Positions 11,531 to 22,844 of a stretch of DNA of 64,000 nucleotides are shown here, piece after piece (the first letter of the stretch is position 1; each line of letters begins with the position of its first letter). The notes below the pieces were generated by a model that saw only the letters and a list, made by a program, of their open reading frames with translations, had not been told where the DNA came from and made no database searches. The DNA comes from Russula earlei (lineage: Eukaryota; Basidiomycota; Agaricomycetes; Russulales; Russulaceae). Made by a program: the position numbers and the translations under genes. The stretch is from the NCBI GenBank assembly GCA_025769875.1, contig JAGFNK010000003.1, positions 372,001 through 436,000 of the forward strand, in the 5' to 3' direction.

Positions 11531-12031
11531 ATGGTCTCCAGGCTCGCTCCAGCGACAATTCCCATATTCAGAGCACAGCTCTCCTCAAAACAGTCGAATG
11601 GCCATGCTGCCTTTGTCCCACAAATCCGCAAGATCGTATTTGAATACGCTCAAAACTGGTCCTCTTCTGCAAACACCCGCACCTACCTCCACAGGCACCT
11701 CCAAGCTTTAGCCCGTGCCAACCCTCATGTCGAAGTCGTCGTCAGGCAGCGGAACAATCGACAGCCCATCGTACGAGGCTTTTACCGTGAGCCATCCCCA
11801 TCGTACCTTGGTCCACTTTAACTCTCTTCCTTCTCCGAGCCAGTCAACGACAATGAGAAGGTTATTCCCCTCAACGGTTTCGAGGTCACCAGTATTGAGA
11901 AGAAAGTCCAACTCTTACTCGATTCCTCCGGTGCTAAGATCAAGTCCCTCAAACGGCGTACTGTGGAGAGCACAGCGGATTCCGCCAGAGGTATATGGAG
12001 TGGACTACACGACTCACCATTCAGAATATGA
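11531..12031 (+). CDS. MRPL51: Mitochondrial large-subunit ribosomal protein mL43 (MRPL51)
   Basis: This is a component of the mitochondrial 54S ribosomal subunit with the thioredoxin-like L51/S25/CI-B8 domain. There are two exons (11531-11786 and 11844-12031) separated by a 57-nt intron. The protein is about 147 residues: MVSRLAPATIPIFRAQ, FVPQIRKIVFEYAQNWSSS, RTYLHRHLQALARANPHVEV, VVRQRNNRQPIVRGFYL, then KVIPLNGFEVTSIEKKVQLL. The conserved RxxxxPxxxGxY-like RQPIVRGFY core is intact. An ATG 27 bp upstream (11504) is in frame, but 11531 gives the usual N-terminus. The gene lies head-to-head with the 8838-11274 gene, with only 256 bp between them, so the two probably share a promoter. Confidence 0.93.
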
Positions 12032-14506
12032 TTTAGTGTTACAAGAGAGTGCGTCACCACTTCATTTGAATTGAAACCTCCAGTTTATACCCGTAGTGAC
12101 CGCCTACCCTACAGACATTGGTCCTTGTCATCGTGATGTGTGACCTAAGGATCCCATTCGCCGTAGGTCACGCACCCGCACCCGCACCCCCCTCCTACCT
12201 TCCATCTCGCTCGCACACTCGTAGTTTCCCTTCACTTCCTCTCCCCTGGCCAATCATCGACGGGCCTCGACCTCTAGCATCAAGATTCAGTGCCACATCC
12301 CTTCCCCAATCACCGCCACCTCTTCACCACCGTACGCGAGGGCTTGCTGCCCTTAGCGCGCCTCGCCTCTCGCCGCGTCGCTGCTCAAGAGCCATATTTG
12401 TAATTGGGGAGTGTGCTCTGATGTCATAGGTGTGGCAGTCATATTTGTCTTCCACTCTCTCTTGATCAAGGCTCGTTCTCGATTCCCTTTCATACCCTCT
12501 TTCCCTTTGTCTGCTCCTGTATCTAGTCTCCCTCGCTACTTCTCTTGAAAGCAGTTGATATCCAGTGGCTCTTTTCATTGTCTGCGCTCTTTCAGCTGCC
12601 TGGCATGCTTTGGTCTTTGGAGACTCCTGTCAGTCATCTTCACGAACTCAGCGCGTCCTTCCCAAGCTCGCCACAAAGGCGGGATTCCCGCTGGGCTTGG
12701 AATCATGCGCTTCGATGCCGAATCATTGATGTCCATCTCACCTTTCATTGATTCTCGCGCGGTCTCGACTCCCTTCATGCCTATCCCTTTGTTCTTTAAT
12801 TCTCCTTCCCTTTGATGTGCTCTTGCAAATAAAACATCTGGCTATTCTCTTGAATATCAGTCTTGTCCCCTCTCTACCTTGAGATTGCTTCCACCTCGCG
12901 TTCGACCTCGCGCCGTGCCCGCTCATTGAGTGTACACTGGGTTTTCGGGTCAAGTTACAAGCATCACGAACTCAAGCATCCCCCCGGGTTCGCTACATTA
13001 GAATACTTCCATCCCCTCTCGGCTCATTCACGTGAAGTGGAGCCGCCACGTTTGTGATTAAAGAGACATGTTCATGTGACTGACTTGACGCAATCACAGC
13101 ATGTCGCACAGCCCACCCCCTCATCCTCTTCAATTCACCGGCAAAGCGTCCAATGTTCGTGAAAGGTTACCCCCCCCCGCATGCCAGTGTGTCTGCAACA
13201 CGCCTTGAACGCCTGTCTTTTTTGTCTCGTGCTCGGTGATACCTGCTTTCGGCGGTGCACCTCGTTTATTGGACTCCCAACACTCAGTCACCCACTCGGC
13301 TGGCCGTCTGGTGCGTTTCTAAATCGAGGTAAGGCAAGTGGCGTGGCGTCGAGGACGCTTGGTAGAGATGTTAACGGCCAAGGCGGCACGACCGTGTCGC
13401 AAGGGGGGGGGGGACCGAGGCTTCTATTGCAAGGGAATTTCGTCGCTTGCCACATACCGGCGCCCTGCAATGCTCAGCCCCTGAATGGTAGCCTCAAGAA
13501 AATCGGTCGCTATTTGTAGAGCCCATGCGCATGTGTGCGACTGACAAGGACCTATGATCCTGCGTCCATCCCGCAGCGAAGGCGCAAGTAGCGATGGAAT
13601 TGCCGTCTATCGACGAGGCGAACACAAATAAATTAGCGGCGCCGGTTTAGTGCCAGAGGCACCTATCTAGGGTCGGCTTGTCAGCGTCGTCGCTCAAAGG
13701 CATCGTTGTCGGCATGAGTGGAGGGCTGTTCTCATGTTCTCCCGTTGCGGGCGGCTCGATCGCTAGGGGCGCCCGGACGTCCGAAATCTGATCTGTGGCC
13801 CAAAGATGACGACACCGTCTTCGAACGTGAAAGGATCAGACCTGTCAAGACAAGACGAGCCCGACTAGGTTGACTTGATACCTCGAGTGTAGCTATGAAT
13901 CTTAGTAGATGAATGTGTACTGCAGCAGAATTGCCGAAGTGTAAGGCGGATCCTTCCCCCCCCCCCTTTTTTTTTGGAAAGTGTTTTATTCCGTGAGGTC
14001 CAGTTGTGAGAAACAGGGCAGGGCGCAGGACTTTCTGGCCAACTTAGGGGGTCAGTGTTCTCCTCATACCTAATCCAATTTTTTGGCAGGTCATGATCAT
14101 GTTTTAAAATTTGGTTCCCAGGTGGCCCTTATCATCAATTTGAGGTCTGGTCCGGTCTGGTTTTTCACATTTTTGATGTGACTGAGACCAAGACCAGTTA
14201 CTATAGTTGATCGCACACAGATTTGATGATTTTGTTGATTTAGCTGTGAAGAGGTTAAGATCCTTTCTATAATCTCGAGTCTTCGAGGAAAACTTGCCGA
14301 CAACTTTTTGCCATGCACCCCTAAATGCAAAAAAGCGTATAATACAAGCAACAACTGGCGACAGGATAATTACAGGGCAACCTCTACATCTAACCTCGCA
14401 AGATACGAATATACATCAGGCGAAAGACGATAGCGCAACATACCAGCAAAGACCATTAAAGAACGCGATTTCTTCCTCAACCCTGCAACAGTCTGAGGAT
14501 ACCAAG
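12032..14506. other. 2.5-kb convergent gap without a recognisable gene
   Basis: This lies between the convergent 3' ends of MRPL51 and NIC96. It contains C/T-rich stretches, homopolymers (a G run near 13406, and C then T runs near 13957-13974) and short frames on both strands with no recognisable protein. Around 14130-14200 a GGTCTGG/GACCAGT-rich patch resembles the GACCAGT-rich patch at 59.6-59.7 kb and may be a repeat scrap. I see no RNA gene. Confidence 0.4.
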
Positions 14507-17500
14507 TCAACAATTATGCGAAAATAATGTCAAAAACGGATCTCCCACCATTTGCCTGCTCGCATCTGGTGTGGTTGATGCCTTGACCTTGTGGTAGACT
14601 CCGGCAATGACATCCATCGTTAGTGGAAGGTAAGTGTGTAAATTGGATTGCAAGGAATCATGCAGTTCCTTGAATTCTTCCGCGCGACGATTGATCTTCG
14701 CTACATCGCCATCGAGCGGGACAAGGTCCGTTGACTCTATGATCTGCTCTCACCATTTCAACATGCGACTTGCAGACAGAAATAGAAAGCAAAGCAAGGG
14801 CACACCTCGAGCGCCCGATCAACCCGGCCCTCAGCCTTCGCATCAAGGGCTTCTCTAACACGCAACAGCTTCACAACAGCATCTCTGGCGCGTCCTGGGA
14901 TCCGGCCCATGTGCTCGAAGTGCCGAATAATATCGATTGCGGCGGTCTCGAGGGAGCGTGCACGCTCACCACCACCACCAGGCGCGGCCAACGTTGTGCC
15001 GAGTGCAGTGGCAAGACTGTTGATCACAGTAGTATACTCCCCTGCGAGATTGTACAGTTTTATTGCCTGGAGAACACGATCGCTCTCCTCTGCTTGCCGC
15101 GCAGCAGGAACAAAGATCTCCGTGTTGAGTTCATGAGTGCCATTAAGGTTAAGCAACGGTGCCGCCTGTTCGATGACACCCGTCTACTTTCGGTGAGGAC
15201 CCTTGGGAGGTAATAGGCGACGGGAATGACTTACGAAACGCATCCCATCAGCTCGAAACCCTCCAACGAGTTCATCCCACGCGGGACCCGCATTGGCAAG
15301 TACGATGACACGTCGTACAAGATCCCAAGCGAGTTCGAGCTGTTCCTTGCCGATGCCGCCTGGCTGATCCGCACCCAAAGCAACCGTATACACATACTGC
15401 AGGGCTTCTTTGGCGTCCAATCGCACGAACTGACGCACATATCGCCAAACAAGTGACGAGAAGCTAAGCGCAGGCGGGTGGGAGGAGGAAAGAGTAACTA
15501 AAATGTCTCAGAGTATTAGGAATCGAACTGCACATGTGACCGCCACTCACGAGGGGTAATGTCCGATGACTCAGCACGCGAAGGTGCACGCAATAGACCA
15601 TGGTATGCCAGTGCAATAGCCAAGTGAACAGCTTCGATCTCTGTTTCAGAGTGGTCCCCGAGCGCGGCAACAGCCTGAAGGGATATGATACGGGAGGAAC
15701 GCATGACAAAGTTAACTTACCCGCTCAAACTCACCGCAGGTAAGAAGTACCGCAGCCCATAAACCGGTTCGCGCTCCCTTGGAGCCGGGAGTGCCTTCGA
15801 AATGACGCTCTCCATAGTTGAGCAACACCTCTGCAAGCCCCCGCAGGCCATCATTCTCCTCCTCATCGCACTGCATAAGTCTGATCAGTGAAAACTAAAG
15901 ATTCGAGAGAGAGGGGACACCTGCCATTGCGAGTTGGAACCAAAGCCAATCCTCCGTTGTTGCTGTAACAAGTGGGACATTGCGTTTTGATGGATCCAGC
16001 TTGCCCATGAGCTTATAAAGAGCGAGCTTGAATGGGTCGACAGTTGTCGAGTGTAACAGGTGGGCATTGTAGACGGCCTGGACATGGTCTCGATGGGGCT
16101 TTGGTAGTCTGAGCGGTAGGTTATATGGATATGCACAGGGGGAAAAATGGGACAAACAACATACCGGTGATCGGGTGAGTCCAACCAGAGACGAAAGTGT
16201 GTCACAAAGCTATCTTCGCGATGCTCAATAGCTTGCCGATGGGCAAGTGCTTCATCAAGAGCTTCTCTCGCATGTCCAGTGCGGACCAGATAAAATAACT
16301 TGGCCCAGAGCGGCTGGGCCGCAACCAGCTGTCGGAACTGTCAGCGGTGTTCAGTAAATGTTGTAATCCGAGAAACCTCAATGCGGTCCTGCCATGCTCC
16401 CCCACGGTAGTACCGTACCAGCAAGAACGCGCGCACACAGTTTGCGATGCTTGGATCTCCACCAAGGCAAGCATCGAGTGGGCGCGCTTGAATAGCACGC
16501 TCTACTACGTCCAGGTACTGCTCTTCGAGGGCCGTACGCGCTCCCGCGGCGATTTGCTTTCTCAGTTCAATGGTTTCTTTGGATCTAAGATCGCCGAGAT
16601 GTGCACGAGCATGGCGGCGCTCCAACAACGGGGCGTTCAGAATATGGGCACCAGCATGCGCGACTGGCGGAATCCCAGGAGGTTCACCGGTTATTTTTGC
16701 GAGAATGTGAAATGTTTGTACCACCTGTTGGGATCGCTAAGGCATGGGGAATCAATGAAAAAGCGTCTTTCTTGGAAAACACCAAATGGCACACACATCT
16801 GGATTGAGAGAAAGAGCCGCCTGAATAAACGAGTGGACAATGGGAAACGATGCGCCGCGCAAACGGGCAGCATTTAGTTCGACCACGACGCGATTATACG
16901 CCATCATTTTGCCTTGCACTTGCAAGGTAAGACTTGGAGCATGAATTAGCTGTGAAGAGGTCAATAAGGTCATCAGATCCGTGTGAGAATACACACCGTA
17001 AGTGGGCTTCTACTGTGAGGTGTCTGGCTTAATATTAATGCGCCGCTATCCCCGCCTGACCGGCCCCCCAACTCTTCAAAGACTCGTTTCTTACGAGCCT
17101 CCCACTCACGTCGGCTTCTATTCTCCAAAACACGATAGAATTCTTCCTGAGTCTCTCTGCGTGCTTCCTCGATTGTCGATATGACATTTTGTTCGTGTGC
17201 GTGTCTCAAGTAACCAGAGATATCAGTATCTTGGAGAGGCTGTAGCGGTAGGAATGTCGTAGATGTGTTGAGGTGTGCGATAGAGTTTGCGAGAGCTGGA
17301 ACATCAATATGTGCCTGCGCTAAGAGGTAATTTCTAAGTCTATATCAATAGTCATTCCTCGAAATGGCCTTCTTGAGGCTTACGCGCGGCCTGTATCTCC
17401 CGGGGCTCCAGCTTGTCGCGGGAGAAGCCTTCTTGACTGTGCTTCTACCTGATCCAGCGAAAGTGAAATATTGGGCAAGTCCTGCCGCTTCAGGTGCGAA

Positions 17501-17547
17501 GTAAGAGCCCTCGAAGATGCCAAGAGTGAGGAGAGGTCGGAAGACAT
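14507..17547 (-). CDS. NIC96: Nucleoporin NIC96 (Nup93 homologue)
   Basis: This is an inner-ring scaffold nucleoporin that anchors the Nsp1-Nup57-Nup49 channel complex. The start at 17547 gives MSSDLSSLLASSRALTSHL and then LPNISLSLDQVEAQSRRL, the conserved N-terminal motif of fungal Nic96. An intron leads to NYLLAQAHIDVPALANSIAHL, then a coiled-coil-like EEARRETQEEFYRVLENRSR. The remaining exons encode the alpha-helical stack (KETIELRKQIAAGARTALEEQYLDVVE, PSIANCVRAFLLVRYY, FRLWLDSPDHRYV, VPLVTATTEDWLWFQLAM, LHTYLPLTMDVIAGVYHKV) to a stop at 14507. A dozen or so short introns are needed, and I did not see a break in frame. The gene diverges from the 18218 gene. Confidence 0.9.
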
Positions 17548-18217
17548 GCTGTGCCAACTAAACAAGGGGGGGAAGACGGTTAGAAATAACTTAGCGTTGA
17601 CCGAGCAATAGTCTTTGGTTTGGAATTTCGCATCGTGGGAACACATCCCAAAAAGGCAGGTACGCGGTCCTCCAAGCGGTGTTCGAAAGTCGCACCCTCA
17701 ACGTGTCTCACACGTGCCGAACAGCGCACAGTGGTAACGTGGCGCTTATTTTCCTGAGGTGCGGTCCACGCATGCTGCACGATGACAAGACGATATCAAG
17801 GTCGTGTCTGGTACAGGGTTCAACTCTCCGATCTTCCCTTTCCCCACCTATCATCTCCCCGTTTCCATCCTGAGGACGATGCCCTCCCTTGGATTCCACT
17901 CGAAATCGTCCGCCCACTTTCCTCAGTTGTCATCCGCGGTGTCCCTGTCGACTCGCCGGCATCCTGTGATAGACGTCAACCATGCGACCTCACAAGGGCA
18001 TCCTAATGCGCCTAGTCGTGCCGATTCGGTGCGTGTGTTCGTATTCCCAGGCTTTTCACCGATGTCTGAGTCCCATGCAAGGTTTCAAGTGAAGCCTCCA
18101 ACTGTTCGACACTAGTTGACAATGCGGTAAGAACGGTTCTTCCCATGATTAGACTTCTTTGAATCAATATCCGCACAGGATGCGTTAATACCCGTTTATC
18201 TCGGTCATGAACATGTC
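17548..18217. other. Divergent intergenic region upstream of NIC96
   Basis: This 670-bp region lies between the NIC96 start and the start of the unrecognised gene at 18218. It is pyrimidine-rich on the plus strand. A 78-codon frame at 17878 has no recognisable features, and I treat the region as promoter plus 5' UTR. Confidence 0.4.
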
Positions 18218-19131
18218 ATGATGCACCTTGACTATATGCTGGTAGGTCCCTTGGCGTTAACAACAATCGAGAGCCTTACGCTTACGCACATCCCTTCCAG
18301 CCGGCCTCCGAATACTCGGAAGAGTATTGTGTTCCGCCATCCCCGTCCTCAAGTATTCAGCCTGACGGGCCGTTCCTTGCGACGCCATCCTCTTCAGCAA
18401 TCCACCTACTATCCCATCCATCTTTGGCTTCGGCACGGCCGCGCCTTTGGCTTCATCGCCACAAGCACTTACCTGCCTCGCAGAAGTCGCCGCTGTCTTC
18501 GCCCAGCGACCCCCGTACGCAATCCTTCCTCGCCTCGCTGCTGCAGGCACGGTGGCCCAAGACCGAACCTGAGCAGCCCATCTTCGGGCAGACAGCGCCA
18601 CGTGCGGTTTCTCCCTTCCGCGGCAAACAGCGGCCTCCTTCCGCGGCGTCCATGCCGCGCAGCATCTTACGCACGGACTCGCACTCCAGTCCCCGTACCA
18701 TCAAATCACCCCGATCGCTCGGTTGCGTCAAGTTCGCAGAGCAGCCTGGCATTTGGGAGTACAGACATCCGGAAGAGGAAGAGGAGGTGGCGGACATCTA
18801 TGTCGGCTATGAGGTGCATCACCCGCACATCCAGTGGCGCACCCAGCGGGACACGGACGAAGACTCGATCACCATGCTTCCGCCGCCGGGTGAACGTACG
18901 CCCGACCCGTTCCTCAAGCGCTTTTTGGGGGGATCCAACAAAGGTCCAAAGCCTGTCAAAGAGCGCCTTGTAATTTCGGGTCCGATGCCGCTCGCGCGAG
19001 CGGCGTCTATTCGGCAGATGAGAGAAGCCAGTCGAAGTCATACGGAGCTGTTGAAGGAGATATCCAAAGGGCCATCAAAGAAGGAAAACAAGCTACGTTC
19101 GCTAATGGGCAGGTACCTGAAGGTGTCGTAG
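18218..19131 (+). CDS. Unrecognised Ser/Pro-rich basidiomycete protein
   Basis: This is a two-exon model. Exon 1 (18218-18241) encodes MMHLDYML. A 59-nt intron (18242-18300) ends in a clean CAG, and exon 2 continues in the same phase to a stop at 19131, for about 285 residues. The N-terminal third is Ser/Pro-rich (EYSEEYCVPPSPSSSIQPDG). The middle has SMPRSILRTDSHSSPRTIKSP and LGCVKFAEQPGIWEYRHPEEEEE, and the C-terminus is basic and helical (REASRSHTELLKEISKGPSKKENKL). No known domain, signal peptide or TM segment is visible. The KSPRSLGCVKFAE pattern and phase-preserving intron argue that it is real. Function unknown. Confidence 0.72.
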
Positions 19132-19576
19132 TATGCTGCGTCCTCGACAGGACGCCTAGAGAGAGGTGAGCACTCGCAGCACGGAATGTGAGGATGTGAA
19201 GATTGACATGTTTCGGCTAGTAGAGTGCTGCTCGTATTCGAGAAAAAAACAGAAGCCTCTCAGAGGGGATTCTCCGCCTTCATCCAGGTGACTTAGTCAG
19301 CTCGCCATGGTGGACACGCCATCAGATGGACGGCTCGCAGTCCGCTGAGAGTCGCCAAGGGCTTGCGCCGCATTGATACAATATGCTTGCTTGCGCTTAT
19401 GTTACTCCATGAAGCCTAGGTGTATGTCATATGTCAATTATGCTATACAGTCAGATGCTGCAGGAAACAGGGTTCCGAATATTTCACGGGTAGGGTAGAC
19501 ACATATGAACCTGCATACGTTGTTCGATTAATCGAGTATCACACTTCTGTGACATGATGGAAACAAAGAAAGCTGT
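19132..19576. other. Convergent gap
   Basis: 3' flanking DNA between the 18218 gene and MGR2. No feature is seen beyond AT-rich stretches that could carry polyadenylation signals for both genes. Confidence 0.4.
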
Positions 19577-20210
19577 CATAGGGTTATACGTGCACAAGAG
19601 ATTCGATTGACCAACAAAGTGGGGTTGCTGTCATGCTGGCTTACGATTTTTTTTTCACGCTCTGCAGCCCAACGAGCATGGATCAACGTGGCACCTTCAG
19701 CACGAGCACGCACTACAGGAGGAAGCATCTGGAGTCGCGCGGCCTCCATATGCGGTGGCAGGAGGGAATCGTTACGAATAACCTAGGCGGCGTGTCAGTC
19801 AATGCAACGCACACACGGAGGTTTCATTTTAGCGAGGTGAAAGAGAGAAGGTGTGTGTGTGTGTGTTGGGAACGGGAACGCACCGATCCGATGGCAAGGA
19901 AGAACGAGAAGGTCGCCGCGCTGCTGAGCATGTACTGCGAGAGGGTGGCAAGGAAACCGCGAGGGCCGGCACCACCCCTTTAAAACACGGATATGTGAGT
20001 TGTGGGTTGTGAGCGTGAGCGCGGAACAGCGGAGATGAGAAGGGAGGTATGTGTGTTGCGTACGTACCGCAGGATGCTGTAGCTGCCAAAGATGAAGCCT
20101 ATGGTGAGCCCGACACCCCCTCCCATGAGGGCGCCCATTCTGAGATGAACGAAAGCCAAGGACATCATCTCTCTGGGACCTTGGGCAAGAAACGAAGCGA
20201 ATCGAGACAT
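19577..20210 (-). CDS. MGR2: Mgr2/ROMO1 family protein of the TIM23 translocase
   Basis: This is a small mitochondrial inner-membrane protein that couples the TIM23 channel to Tim21 and gates lateral release. Exon 1 (from 20210) encodes MSRFASFLAQGPREMMSLAF, then a glycine-rich first TM (MGALMGGGVGLTIGFIFGSY, SILR). Exon 2 gives GGAGPRGFLATLSQYMLSSAATFSFFLAIGS (second TM), and exon 3 joins in phase to VIRND, reproducing the family SIGSVIR signature. Both introns are GT-AG. The last exon runs to 19577 and adds about 50 residues beyond VIRND (ending in VNRISCARITL). That is longer than usual, so either a C-terminal extension is genuine or a further intron/stop lies inside. Confidence 0.88.
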
Positions 20211-20579
20211 ACTTCACTGCTCGCAATCGCAGGGGATGCACGGGAGAAAAAACGGACACGTCAGACACAAAGTTCAGGTATTGTTACTTTTTCGGTGTGC
20301 CTATAACGCACTTTTCTGCCAGACGGACGGCTCTCCACCGTGTCTCGCGGGAGGAGCAGGAGGCATTTTCTTTTTTTTTTCAAACGATAGTCGTTGTGAC
20401 TCTTGGGAGCAATGCGTTTTGAAGCGAGCTTTCTTTTTTCTCCTGAGCCTGAGAATGTCCTGGAGATAACGGGTAAGGAACCGTTGGTGGGCGAGGGCAC
20501 CAGTTGCTTGGTTGCGGAGCGGGAGATGATGCACACGCTTGTGGGTGTGGGTCCGTAGGACAGAACTTTGTCGTGTGCA
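20211..20579. promoter_or_regulatory. Divergent region MGR2 / PEX10
   Basis: 369 bp between two divergent starts. It includes a T-rich tract near 20370-20380 and GA-rich DNA. No ORF continues through it. It presumably carries both promoters; no specific box can be assigned by eye. Confidence 0.4.
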
Positions 20580-21915
20580 ATGTCCTCCTCTTCGCCCTCG
20601 ACACGCATCCCTTCCTTCCCGCTTGCTCAGCAGGCCCAAATAAGTACGTACGACAATCACAATTCGCCAGTCACCCCTTTTTTTCTCTCACACATAATGC
20701 CCGAACGGACTGAACTGCAGTTCGCGCCCACCAGAGGGACCTGATTCACGTGTCTTCACTGAGAGAGCAGACGGAGAACATCCTGCGCTCATGGTTCGGT
20801 GAGTTGCCACCCCTCTCTGCTCCTCTCGCCTCCCCTGAACGGTCCCGTGTACCTTTCATATATGACAATAATCGGACGCTCCTTTCTTGCGTCGCAGGAA
20901 CACGTTGGTTGACGCGCTTCGACAAGGAGGTCGACCTTTCCGTCCGACTCATCTATCATGCCCTTACGACAGGACGTGGTCTGTGCCTTTCCCTTCCCTC
21001 CTTCACAGCCGATCCTCACTCGTGATCATTGAACCCAAACGCCTTTTTCTGCTCCATTTAGCCATCCAGACGCTCGGAGAGGAGTACACGAACATATGGA
21101 TACACCCAAAGTGGGCGAGGTCCCCACGCATTCGGGCAGCACTCATCCTCCTTTCCACCCTCCCGTCCTATGTACTCGCACGGCTGGGTCCTCCCCTGTA
21201 TTCGCGCTACCCACGGTCCAAAGGTATCGTGACTGCGCTGGAAGTCGCGGGCGAGGTCAACCTCGCCGTGTTCTACATCAGCGGGGTGTATTATCGCCTC
21301 GTGCGGAGGCTCTTGGGCGTACCGCATGTGCGTGCACCCCCACCACACGCCCGGCATCATATTTGAACTCAGTCATCCTGCAGATTTCCGCAACGCCGAT
21401 CGACCCGAACACACGGCCGCCATCGTATTCGTTGCTTGGCATCCTCATCCTCGTTCGGATGGGCTATCGCCTCCTGAGCTACCTACGGGCTCGTTCGCCG
21501 CAACTTGCGCCGTCTGTGATCGATGAGAAGAGGCCCAGCCCCAGCCCTGCTCGTTCTGACGAACCGCAATCTGGATGATCGTCCCGTCTCGACGTTGCTT
21601 AAGTACGACCCGGAAGCCGACCTTGATTCATTAGACGAGAATCTATCCGTCCTTGACCTTGAGACGATCCCGGCGTCTGTCAGAGCTGGTAGGACGTGCA
21701 CGCTTTGCTTGGAAGAGCGTACTTCAAGTTGTGTCACGGAGTGCGGACACCTCTTTGACTGGAACTGCATATACAATTGGGGAAGGGAAAGGGTGCGTCC
21801 CCCCGCTGACTGAAGTGACGTTTAAGTGGAGTTTCTGAGTAAACCATAGGCTGAATGTCCTCTCTGCCGCCAGTCATTAAATTTGACAAGGTTGCTGCCC
21901 ATCTACAACTTATAA
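20580..21915 (+). CDS. PEX10: Peroxin-10, RING E3 of the peroxisomal import machinery
   Basis: This is a peroxisomal membrane ubiquitin ligase acting with Pex2 and Pex12 on the Pex5 receptor. The start at 20580 (MSSSSPSTRIPSFPLAQQAQI) splices over 20644-20721 to IRAHQRDLIHVSSLREQTENIL, the conserved N-terminus. It continues with GTRWLTRFDKEVDLSVRLIYHAL, QTLGEEYTNIW, membrane segments (ALILLSTLPSYVLARLG, VNLAVFYISGVYYRLVRRLLG, LLGILILVRMGYRLL) and LLKYDPEADLDSLDENLS. It ends in a C3HC4 RING: CTLCLEE, C-x-H in TECGHLF, WNCIYNW and, after the last intron, CPLCRQ, with stop LLPIYNL at 21915. Between about 21485 and 21570 the frame changes by one. A 46-nt GTTCGC...CCCAG intron would repair it, otherwise an indel is present. 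Confidence 0.92.
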
Positions 21916-22029
21916 CAAACCAAACTGTATTGGCCAATTAGTTTAGACAAATGGTGACCACGTGCAAGATGCCGGGACACGAGATGCACAGCGAAACAGC
22001 TTTTACGGACAACAAATCTCGACGACGGG

Positions 22030-22642
22030 TCATACAACTTGTTGGATGAGTGTGATGTTGTCCCCTTTCAATAAGATGCGACCTGGAAGGAGTTTGTCGG
22101 TATTCGCGCAACTCCTGATGGCTCACACACCTAGTTCCCGTCGAGGTTTTGCTTCTTTTACGTACACCTCCACTGCCTCGTCCAAAACCACGTTCATGAA
22201 CTCGTCGAAGCCCTAATGTAGCTGATATATCAGCATCTATGGTCAACAAGAAAATGATAAAAGAGAGGAAATAGCAGGTTGCGATACGCGCGAGCAGGAC
22301 ATTCAAAGATAAGCTTAGGGTGGCCCCTGGAGCGTGGTAACACAACTGCAACACCAAGTTGAAAACCTCTTGTTGGCCAGTAACGCACAATGATTCTGCC
22401 CTCTATCCGCATTTCGACGTTGTCGTAGAGCCAGATGATAACTTTCGCTTTCTGAAACAATCACGATCAGAAAATATCCGAATGCAATGATAGATGCCCG
22501 TCCGCGACGACGCACTTGCTGTAGATTTTTGAAAATAACATTCTGCCCGTTTTCGTGAGAGATCAGGATCAAGGATGGGACGAAACAAAAATGTATCACG
22601 CACGATGGGTTGAACCATCACACGCTGCTGGCGTCCTGACAT
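22030..22642 (-). CDS. SME1: Spliceosomal small nuclear ribonucleoprotein SmE
   Basis: This is a core Sm-ring protein of U1, U2, U4 and U5 snRNPs. Five small exons on the minus strand assemble to a protein of about 90 residues: MSGRQQRVMVQPI, NVIFKNLQQ, KAKVIIWLYDNVEMRIEGRII (Sm1), GFDEFMNVVLDEAVEVYV, and after the last intron GRILLKGDNITLIQQVV-stop (Sm2). Junctions are GT-AG and all phases agree. The GFDEFMN and LLKGDNI motifs are diagnostic of SmE and length is normal. The ATG at 22642 lies 202 bp from the dynein start on the other strand. Confidence 0.95.
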
Positions 22643-22844
22643 GTTGGATGAGACTTTTCTGGTGAGACTGTTCGTGAAGGTTCCTTGGTCGTAGACAATA
22701 CTACAACAAGCAAGCCTGGGAGTCTGTCTGCTGGTTTACGTGAAAAGGCACCCAGGTTAAGGTTTGTGGCATTCCTGAATTTGGTCAATTGAGACGCGTC
22801 AACGGGCAACGGGGTCTCCCAACACTTGCCTTGGTTCCGTCACG
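22643..22844. promoter_or_regulatory. Compact bidirectional promoter, SmE / dynein motor gene
   Basis: Only 202 bp separate the divergent start codons of SME1 and the dynein heavy chain gene, so the two 5' regions must overlap. No remnant of dynein tail coding sequence is visible here. Confidence 0.6.

Noticed and set aside
17804..18115. 103-codon plus frame upstream of the 18218 gene
   Set aside because: No conserved features; lies in the divergent promoter region. The downstream start with a clean phase-0 intron is a better gene model.
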